From: Tranzscheliella williamsii
Taxonomy: Eukaryota > Basidiomycota > Ustilaginomycetes > Ustilaginales > Ustilaginaceae
Length of the DNA: 36,929 nucleotides
NCBI GenBank assembly: GCA_023212725.1
Contig: JALBYF010000109.1
Coordinates: 1-36,929 of the forward strand
Reading direction: 5' to 3'
How positions within the stretch are numbered: the stretch's first letter is position 1; every line of letters begins with the position of its first letter. Below are positions 30,852 to 36,929 of this stretch, piece by piece. The translations under genes were made by a program, and so were the position numbers. A model generated the notes under the pieces. It ran no database searches. It saw nothing but the letters and a program-made list of their open reading frames with translations, and had not been told where the DNA came from.

Positions 30852-31479
30852 GCTGCCTGAAAAGGACGGGGTGGTGGATCTCAATAGGGCGAGCTGAGGC
30901 GCGATCCTGCCACAAAGTGGTAAGACGAGCGGAAGGGCACAACTGTCAGTGTCGGTGTCAAGGTAACGTCCGGTGTCAGGCTAATGTCCAGTGCATAGGT
31001 GATGTCCTGAGTCAAGATGATGTTCAGTCTTGCTGTCGAGTATGGCTTGCCTGGAAGCGTCGGTCGGGCCAACTTGGAAGCCCATCAGCCAAAATGCGGG
31101 GTTAGTCGCCCCGATGCGCGACTCGACCGCCAAATGCGAAACTGCCTTTTGCCGGTCCGACGCCTGGTTGTAGATCCCGATTCCGTCCCCCGATCCCGTG
31201 CCGATCCACCTCCATTCGCCGATTCGCTGGGGCGCCCCTCTGAGACTGTCTCTAACCAGCTTGGCAAGCTTCCCACCCCCATCTCCTAACCTTTTGTGTT
31301 TAACGTTTGGCAACTGGCTGCGGCGCTTCTGCGAATGTCTACGCTGTCATTCATGAGAGCAGGTACGAGAAGAGTCGAGGGTGGCTTCCGAGGCGGGGGC
31401 CAATGTTAGGTCGTACTGCGCCTCTGCATGACAGAAATGCGGTTGCGCACGCTCCGACAGACGTTGGACCCTTACATTC
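30852..31479. promoter_or_regulatory. Divergent promoter region MCC beta / CtIP
   Basis: 628 bp between two divergent ATGs. It contains four tandem 18-bp units at 30955-31026, about 100-175 bp upstream of the MCC beta ATG. Beyond that I see no TATA box, RNA gene or further ORF of note. Confidence 0.5.
30955..31026. repeat. Four tandem degenerate 18-bp units in the divergent promoter
   Basis: Consecutive units begin at 30955, 30973, 30991 and 31009, e.g. GTGTCAAGGTAACGTCCG then GTGTCAGGCTAATGTCCA. Each ends in a variant of 'a-(a/t)-g-T-C-C', and no indels break the 18-bp register. The position near the MCC beta start would suit clustered factor-binding sites; nothing shows which factor. Confidence 0.85.
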
Positions 31480-32187
31480 ATGATTGACGTGGACGACAAA
31501 GACGGTGCTGGGCATCCAAAGCACGCCGGCGACGCGATGGCGGGCACGAAGCGCAAGCGGGAGGTGGCTGAGGAGGTGGTTGAGGGGGGCGAGGTAGAGG
31601 GTGTGCTGGCGCGCTCGGTGGCGGAGCTGCGGGCGGTGGCGGAGCGGCTGTCGGGGCTGGAGGGGGTGGTCACGGCGGGGGGGTGTGTGCGATGTGGGGA
31701 GCTGGAGGCGGAGGTACGGGCGCTGGCGGCGACGGTGCGGGCGCATGAGGAGGAGCGGCGTGTGTGGCGCGAGTTCAAGGCGTGGTGGTGGGAGAGCCTT
31801 GCGCGCCGGCGCGCGCGCGACCCGGCCGCCGTCGTCGCCGCACTCGACGACCGCACCCGCGCCCTTTGGCAGCGCGCCGACATTACACCCCGCAGCCCAA
31901 CCCCGCCGCCTCCACCAGCCGCGTCAAATCCGCACCCCGAGGTGGGCCACATCGACGACACTCCCGAGCGCAACCGCCTCCGACGCCGCACTATGCTCGA
32001 CCACGACTGCCCCGACTGCGCCCACTTCTACGCTCACCTCGGCCCCTCAGGCCCCGCCGAGCGCGCTGCCTGCTCCCGCCACCGCTCCACCCACCCACGC
32101 GCAACAACTCCGCCCGGCTACTGGAACATAGCATTCCCCTCCACCCAGGACGCCGCCGACATCAACCGCGCCGCCCGCCACCGCTAG
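31480..32187 (+). CDS. Compact Sae2/Ctp1/CtIP homologue (DNA-end resection)
   Basis: Sae2/Ctp1/CtIP proteins activate the Mre11 complex nuclease to open protein-blocked and double-strand DNA ends. This one has 235 aa, short against budding yeast (about 345) and fission yeast (about 294). The N-terminal half is a coiled coil (~38-105) with CVRC at 69-72, like the CxxC zinc hook in the human CtIP coiled coil. The C-terminal domain is conserved: LDHDCPDCAHFY (C177, C180), CSRHRSTHP (the DNA-contacting RHR at 200-202), then TTPPGYWNIAFPSTQ. KRKR at 24-27 could be a nuclear signal. A short Pro run joins both halves. An unseen upstream exon cannot be excluded; the chosen ATG is the first in frame. 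Confidence 0.9.
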   Translation: MIDVDDKDGAGHPKHAGDAMAGTKRKREVAEEVVEGGEVEGVLARSVAELRAVAERLSGLEGVVTAGGCVRCGELEAEVRALAATVRAHEEERRVWREFKAWWWESLARRRARDPAAVVAALDDRTRALWQRADITPRSPTPPPPPAASNPHPEVGHIDDTPERNRLRRRTMLDHDCPDCAHFYAHLGPSGPAERAACSRHRSTHPRATTPPGYWNIAFPSTQDAADINRAARHR

Positions 32188-33532
32188 CATTGCACGCCCA
32201 GCTACACACCTGCTTTGCGCTAGAGCAGTTCAGCCTCTTCATCCACTCTCACCGCAATGATGCGCTGGTACCAAGACAGGCGTTGGAGCCTGGTCCCGAG
32301 TGCGTGCAGTGAAGCTGGTCATATGGACGTCAAGCTCCAGCATCGTTCACGCAGCGGCCTGTGGGCCCGCTCGAGTAGGATGACAGAGAGCGGATGCTGT
32401 GCAGTCAAGTGAATCCACATCAGGATCTGCCCCTAAACAGCGCAACCCGACCTTAATGCTACAAGCATGGCCCCCCTTCACTCTTGTGCACTCTCAGCCG
32501 CTCCATGGTCGAATTAACCTGGAGCAGTCTATGGCGATGACGAGCGCTCGTCCGCGCCGGTCTCGATTATAGTGGGACAACACCATGCAGGCAAGGCGGC
32601 TGGTTCCTTATTCGCACCACCAAGGTACTGGCACAGGTCACGGCTACTCCACGGCCGTCCTTTATACCGATGGAGCACGACGATCAGTGTAGCGGCCGCT
32701 TCGCTTCTATCAAGGAGACCCACCCTCGTCAAGTGTTTTTAATGGTGCTCGTACTCTCAACTACCTTCCCAAATCTGACCCAAAAATGGGCCACTGCTAT
32801 CGAGACTATATACAAGGCGAGCACTGTCAGATTGCCAATAACACCAGCGACAAGAAGGCTGATAACGCCAGCGATAAGAAGGTCAACAACACCAGCGACA
32901 AGAAGCTAGAGTTGCCACCGCTCAGATTCAGTCCCAGACTCACTCTGCGCAGTGCACCCGCTTACAGCTCGCCGAATAGGTTAATGTAGGCGCGTATCTA
33001 CAAATGCTCATCATGAGTCTGCCGACTATGAGCGGGTGCTTAGCCATCCTTCGCCAGGGCTTCACCGCCGGGGTGGAGGTGGGAGGCAGTAGATGCGTGA
33101 TGGGTTTACTCAGCCGGATGTTCGTCCTCGTGCGGATGCGGCACCTCGACGCCATCCATCCCGTCGCCACCCTCATCGACTGCGTCTGTGCGGTTGTGGT
33201 AGGAGGCGCATGGAGTAAAATGTGCTCAGTGCGGTGCAAATGTATCGCTCACAAGGGCGGCATATAGTCGTTGACGCTCTCATGAGCAACCGAAGGATCG
33301 GCCAGTAGTAGTAGCGCCCGGAATGCTGCACGAACCTCCAAGAAGTCGAGGCACGGCCGCAAAGCCTGGTCCTGAACACCCCAGAGATCCAAGAGCCTGG
33401 AACGACTCTCCTGCGATCCTTCCGGTGGCTGTCTTAGCAGCATGGTACCCACTGAGGGTGCACTGAACTCTGTCTCTGTCCCTAAATCTTGCAAGAAGGG
33501 TAAAAAGCTGTATTTGCTGAGTGCAGTGTACT
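32188..33532. other. Transition from core genes to repeat-rich DNA, no gene recognised
   Basis: About 1.35 kb after the last conserved gene. GC content drops and codon-like structure ends. It holds short ORFs on both strands, among them a 67-codon one with an 8-residue repeat (32786-32989) and an 81-codon reverse one (33494-33249) of fair complexity, but none with a known motif. They may be remnants of mobile elements. Confidence 0.5.
32838..32909 (+). repeat. Three tandem 24-bp units
   Basis: Units at 32838, 32862 and 32886 share the core CCAGCGACAAGAAG with few changes. In the only long frame they encode three copies of an 8-residue unit of type NNTSDKKA. The surrounding 67-codon ORF has no known domain, so coding is doubtful. 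Confidence 0.85.
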
Positions 33533-33682
33533 GGGGGAGCTCCTAGTAGTCTTGGCCTCTTAGGAAACCTGCTTGACATCCCTGTTGAGGAACTGGTGGG
33601 TGTAGTGCTGATCCTCAATGTAGTCCAGTGTGGGTTGTGCAGCCCTGGACTGCACTGCTTTGACAGGCTGTAAGACAATAGT
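33533..33682 (-). repeat. Outer arm (left) of nested inverted repeat
   Basis: Its reverse complement matches 34354-34506 with substitutions and small indels; shared blocks include CACTATTGTC, CCCACACTGGAC, CCCACCAGTT and AAGACTACTAGGAGC. One reverse frame reads QPTLDYIEDQHYTHQF before stops, so it may be decayed coding sequence of a transposon. It abuts the left MITE-like unit directly. Confidence 0.8.
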
Positions 33683-33801
33683 GTTACAGGGCCCCTTCTT
33701 CAGCATGCATCAAGCTTGGTTCACCAACTAGTGTTCTAGTTGGTGTAGTGGTTTTGCTGCTGCACTATGGAGCATGCCCTTCCAGCTTGGGGCCCGTAAC
33801 A
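33682..33801 (+). mobile_element. 120-bp MITE-like unit, copy A
   Basis: Bounded by short terminal inverted repeats, TGTTACAGGGCCCC at the left and the complement of TGTTACGGGCCCC at the right. It has a central palindrome ACCAACTAG-TGTT-CTAGTTGGT (33724-33745). There is no coding capacity. An inverted copy at 34076-34195 differs at four positions, all transitions. No target-site duplication is evident, so the superfamily is undetermined. Confidence 0.8.
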
Positions 33802-33890
33802 GAGCCCTTCCGTCAGGGTTTGGCACGTCGCTTGAGTGACCTGCCAAATGGAGCGCTCTCAAGCGATCCACCATGGAAGAAGGGCTCGCC
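33802..33890. repeat. Hairpin-forming segment beside MITE copy A
   Basis: GAGCCCTTCC near 33802 pairs with GGAAGAAGGGCT near 33875, and inside it TCGCTTGAG (33828-33836) pairs with CTCAAGCGA (33858-33866). Parts of it resemble the hairpin segment near 35960-36010, which suggests a second small element family. Confidence 0.6.
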
Positions 33891-34075
33891 CATTACAATA
33901 CCCTCAAGATGGTATAGACCATGTTTTACTTTACTAGACTGGAGGGAGATCCACCTCATCCAGTCTTGGAGCACTCTACTATATGCATGCAAGCATTCTT
34001 TCTTCCAACTATTCAGAGCCGAGGGGTTGCAACTTTATATGAAAGGAATGTGTAACTGCCTGATCCAATGACATG

Positions 34076-34195
34076 TGTTACGGGCCCCAAGCTGGAAGGG
34101 CACACTCCATAGTGCAGCAGCAAAACCACTACACCAACTAGAACACTAGTTGGTGAACCAAGCTTGATGTGTGCTGAAGAAGGGGCCCTGTAACA
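34076..34195 (-). mobile_element. 120-bp MITE-like unit, copy B (inverted)
   Basis: It begins TGTTACGGGCCCC and ends with the complement of TGTTACAGGGCCCC, so it is copy A in reverse, about 97% identical. With copy A and the 274-bp spacer it can fold into a long stem. Confidence 0.8.
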
Positions 34196-34312
34196 GAGGG
34201 TATCTCCCTGCTCAACAGGCAGCAGGGGTGATACCGATGGGCACTCTGCCCAGGACAGCACCGCAAAGCATGTGCGCTCTTTACAGTGCTGGACACCAAC
34301 ACCATCAGCACG

Positions 34313-34724
34313 ACTACTGCACAACAGTGTAGTCACTACAAGCATACTGACACCACTATTGTCCTATAGCATGTCAAGGTAGCACAGTCCAGAGCAAGAC
34401 AGCCCACACTGGACAGTGCTGGGGACCAGTGCTACTCCCACCAGTTCCCTCAATGGGGTTGTCAAGTGGGCTTCCTAGTAGGACAAGACTACTAGGAGCA
34501 CACCCATTACAATGAACTACTCTATGCATGCTGAAAACACTAAGTCATTTCATCCATTGTGGAACATTAGAGTCATTGTGATTGTGGAGATGACCACAGT
34601 CTCTGGTTACCACCATAACCATGTCCACTCCAGAGGTCTGTAGGCTGTTCTGTTTAAAAACACACACCAGAAGTTGGACAGATCACACATTCTCATATTT
34701 GGATCTGTGAACCTGCTCCAAATT
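34313..34724. other. CpG-free tract of 412 bp
   Basis: Reading every base from the CG at 34311 to the CG at 34725 I find no CG dinucleotide, although C and G are common. A similar CpG-free tract runs from 33425 to 33794. The neighbouring genes are full of CpG. Confidence 0.9.
34354..34506 (+). repeat. Outer arm (right) of nested inverted repeat
   Basis: Diverged inverted partner of 33533-33682. It is separated from MITE copy B by about 160 bp that have no counterpart on the left side, so either that piece was inserted here or lost on the left. Confidence 0.8.
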
Positions 34725-34797
34725 CGCACCAGAATGCTCAATCTGTATTGAATTTGACACAGAACGGAGCCAGAATTGCTGGTCATCACATTTCCTA

Positions 34798-35543
34798 GGA
34801 CTGAGCGTTGGATTTTTCTCCACAGTTGGTCTGGCGTGTCTGGTCTCTTCTCTTTCGTACCACCACCACCTTCTTCCATCATGATGGAAAAGCCATTGTT
34901 CGACGTCAGCGTTCTCAGTGCTCACCTAGAAAGGCTCGTCGAGCAGAATGGAGGCACACCGCTCGCCCTCAGAGTTGCCAAAGAGCCTGTCTCCGTCGGC
35001 AGGGAAGGGGCGGTCAAGGTGGTTTGCGCAGTGCTCCATTCGGCCATGACATTGAACACAGCACTCACCCTTAATCATCATGCCGCTCTTTGCCAATTTC
35101 TCGGCGACGCTCTCAACCTGCTTGCATGCAAGTCTGTGTCCACTTCCTCGTCCGACACCTCTCAGTCTATGCATCAAGACACTAGTTTGGCCTTGCCTAC
35201 CCGTGCTCTCGCCTTAAAATGTGCTCCAAGCATATGCACAGATGTCGACGCACTAGACTGGGACAAAATGTGCAACAGTCTCACCTTTGCACGCAGAAGG
35301 TTGCATAAAAGAAAGCTCAACAACACCGATGATGTCGCGGAAGCGAGCATCGAATCTCACATCAGGACCTTTCTGAATGTTCTCCTTCAGTATCTCTCCA
35401 GCTTTGTCCGCCTAATCCCCGCGCTCAAACACGTCTCTCTTGAATACAATGAGAGTGCAGCCAGGGTTCCAATTCTCCCGTCAACCCTGCATTTTTTGGA
35501 ATTTTTTAAGGGTCCAAATAGAAAAGTACAGTGGCAATTATAA
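34798..35543 (+). pseudogene. Truncated inverted copy of the left-edge P-loop gene
   Basis: Bases 34798-35463 match the first part of the gene at 1-1096 without gaps; the ATG is at 34881 or the adjacent 34884. At 35463 homology stops, within the codon after NESAA, and the frame continues through ~26 unrelated residues to a stop at 35541-35543. The Asp run and Walker A loop are absent, so the product would lack the NTPase part. The open frame survives despite many substitutions, most of them CpG losses. Recently truncated and probably non-functional; expression as a short protein cannot be excluded. Confidence 0.85.
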
Positions 35544-35722
35544 AAGCATAGGGGCCAATACAAAGGTACAGGGGCCAATACAATAATGGAGCAGTAAATA
35601 CAAAAGCACAGTGGCAATTACAAAAGCACAGCAGCCAATACAAGAGCACAGCGGCAACTACAAAGATAAAGTGGCAAGTACCAGATTAGAGCAAAAAATA
35701 CAAACAAGAGCGGCAACTATAA
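35515..35722. repeat. Degenerate 20-bp minisatellite, about ten copies
   Basis: Units of the type GGCAATTACAAAAGCACAGT recur with substitutions and one-base slips, e.g. at 35611, 35631, 35651 and 35671. It begins about 50 bp after the point where the P-loop copy is cut off, so it may mark the junction. AT-rich and non-coding. Confidence 0.85.
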
Positions 35723-35783
35723 GATTGTATTTGCAGCAATGTGCTGTGGAATTTGGTCCAACATATCTCACTTCATCACCATC

Positions 35784-36077
35784 ATGGCCACCCTGATCTG
35801 CCCACTCTGCCATTTTGGCTTTGCAGCAACCAATATACTTGATCACATCCACCGTCGTCACAAAAATGTTGCTGTTCCACCTGATGTAGCTGCAGCTGTT
35901 GGGCTTGTTGCATGTCCATGTGGCCAGGTATGTGTTACAGGATTGGGTCCTGTCACATTGTGGCAGGTCGCTCCAGCGACCATCCAGGAAGGGTCGCTTG
36001 GAGCGACGCGCCAAAACGCCCGTCGCTCGAGAGATCACCGTACGAAGGATGTCTCGGGCAACTACCAAGGCGCCTAA
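35784..36077 (+). pseudogene. C2H2-type zinc-finger ORF fragment, interrupted
   Basis: From the ATG at 35784, MATLICPLCHFGF...HIHRRH has the spacing C-x2-C-x13-H-x3-H of a single zinc finger, followed after ~22 residues by ACPCGQVC. Such paired Cys/His starts occur in proteins of fungal retroelements and in DUF3505-like proteins; which one is not certain. Right after CGQVC the sequence changes into the TGTTACAGG hairpin segment and the frame runs to a stop without further motifs. I read it as the 5' end of an element or gene cut by an insertion. Confidence 0.55.
35933..36007. repeat. TGTTACAGG-starting hairpin segment inside the zinc-finger ORF
   Basis: It starts TGTTACAGGATTGGGTCCTG, sharing its first nine bases with the MITE end at 33682. 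It then forms a stem between GTCGCTCCA (35967-35975) and TGGAGCGAC (35999-36007). The right boundary is not clear, and no matching terminal repeat was found. Confidence 0.5.
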
Positions 36078-36929
36078 TGAGGTAACGGGCGGAAGCCCAC
36101 CAAACCCCAACTTCCACGTCAGTGTCTAGTGTCGCGCACGCTCGTGTCTACGACCTCACTGGGCCGTCTCTCGGCCGAGTGACTCGAGGCGCAGCCACTG
36201 AAAACGCCTCGCGCCTCCCCTTCGCGGCCTTCGAGAGAACATCGATCTACTTGCTTACATTCGTCTGCGTGAACGCAGCACATGGTGACACGAGTGGCTC
36301 GCTCTTCACCTTCTGACACCCCAGTCAGCTGTGCCGCGTAAGGGCGAGAGTAACTCAACGTTGACCCCCTATCGAAACCATTAACCTTTTAGCCAACCTC
36401 TCAAAAGGATAACTTACAAAAGCAACGGCTAAAAGATTCTTCGTCAGCAATTGGCACAGGCGCATACCTTCCGACCACGCACAGACGCCTTGACCCCTAG
36501 GCGGAAGCCTGCACGCCTCCCACGCATATAAGAACAACCCGTTGTCCGCCTCCCACACCTCAAATCATCCCCAAACATCCCGAGCAACACCTTACCCAAA
36601 CTGTTAGAATTTGGATATCGCTGCGTCCAAGTTCTAATACAGAAGGCTGATCGCGAGATCACATGGTAACTAAATACTTCAAGTTGAAATCTCGGCTCAA
36701 CTATGCAACCTCACAAGGGCAACGGACAAAGACGCTAGGAAAGCTAAAACGCGTACCAAGCAAGCGACAGCCCCGATAGCCCAAACTCCGGGTTGCACGG
36801 AGTTATGGCGATAATGGTAACCCTTATCGCCGGTAAGCAGATCTCAACGACAAGACCTCAGTATGAAACACCTGACAACTAGGTGAACACCGACACCTAG
36901 GATGCAATTGTGGCTAGGTGACTGGTGAA
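36078..36929. other. Right-edge sequence, LTR-like or other repeat, hairpin-rich
   Basis: There is no ORF with known motifs. A TATAAG box lies at 36527-36532. Seventy bases on is a stem TTAGAATTTGGA (36604-36615) with TCCAAGTTCTAA (36626-36637), then a tight series of stems: ACTCCG/CGGAGT (36785-36803), GGCGATAA/TTATCGCC (36807-36831) and CACCT/AGGTG pairs to the end. A TATA box followed by a leader could mean a long terminal repeat of a retroelement continuing to the right, but no LTR partner is in the window. Confidence 0.4.

Noticed and set aside
33249..33494. 81-codon reverse ORF as a real gene
   Set aside because: Reasonable composition but no motif, no start context evidence and it lies in decayed repeat DNA; a transposon remnant is more likely.
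36124..36663. Complete 5' LTR with TG...CA ends and primer-binding site
   Set aside because: The ends were chosen by eye only, the bases after CA do not match a tRNA 3' end I can name, and no second LTR is in the window.
36700..36929. Group I intron at the right edge
   Set aside because: One stretch resembles the R element, but I cannot pair it into P7 or find P, Q and S elements; kept only as a structure observation.

Overview
This is a eukaryotic, GC-rich, intron-poor chromosomal segment that reads as a basidiomycete fungus, most likely a smut or its yeast-like relatives (Ustilaginomycotina). The reasons are long uninterrupted genes with long Ser/Pro/Ala-rich extensions, short 79-88 nt introns with GTAAGT/GTGAGC donors and CTAAT branch sites, and a clearly fungal gene set. 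The lineage is an inference; no marker gene proves it.

The window has three parts. (1) The left edge (1-1179) carries the 5' part of a P-loop protein gene that runs off the window leftwards. (2) A conserved core (1673-32187) holds twelve genes: vps23 (ESCRT-I), mss51 (COX1 translation/assembly), uxs1 (UDP-glucuronate decarboxylase), an FMP30/NAPE-PLD-like metallo-beta-lactamase, a Zn2Cys6 transcription factor, a DUF4188-type membrane protein, a secreted protein with a nucleoside-hydrolase-like start, a 1383-aa tail-anchored coiled-coil protein with a dynein-adaptor CC1-box, a CHORD-CS co-chaperone, ctf18, the beta subunit of methylcrotonoyl-CoA carboxylase (three exons, the last only 7 nt), and a compact Sae2/Ctp1/CtIP protein. 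Three are mitochondrial or probably so (mss51, FMP30-like, MCC beta) and two serve chromosome maintenance (ctf18, CtIP). They are unrelated housekeeping genes in divergent and convergent pairs, not a pathway cluster. (3) The right end (about 32.2-36.9 kb) is repeat territory: nested inverted repeats with two 120-bp MITE-like units, minisatellites, a broken zinc-finger ORF, hairpin-rich sequence, and an inverted, truncated copy of the left-edge P-loop gene.

The strongest unexplained signal is the pair of inverted 666-bp copies at the two ends. They are about 96% identical without indels, and about half the differences are CpG to TpG/CpA changes in the right copy. Next to that copy lie two tracts of about 370 and 412 bp with no CpG at all. 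This suggests CpG-directed mutation (RIP-like, or deamination of methylated cytosine) confined to the repeat-rich flank. The other leads are the tail-anchored CC1-box protein, the CxxC-bearing mini-CtIP, and the secreted nucleoside-hydrolase-like protein.
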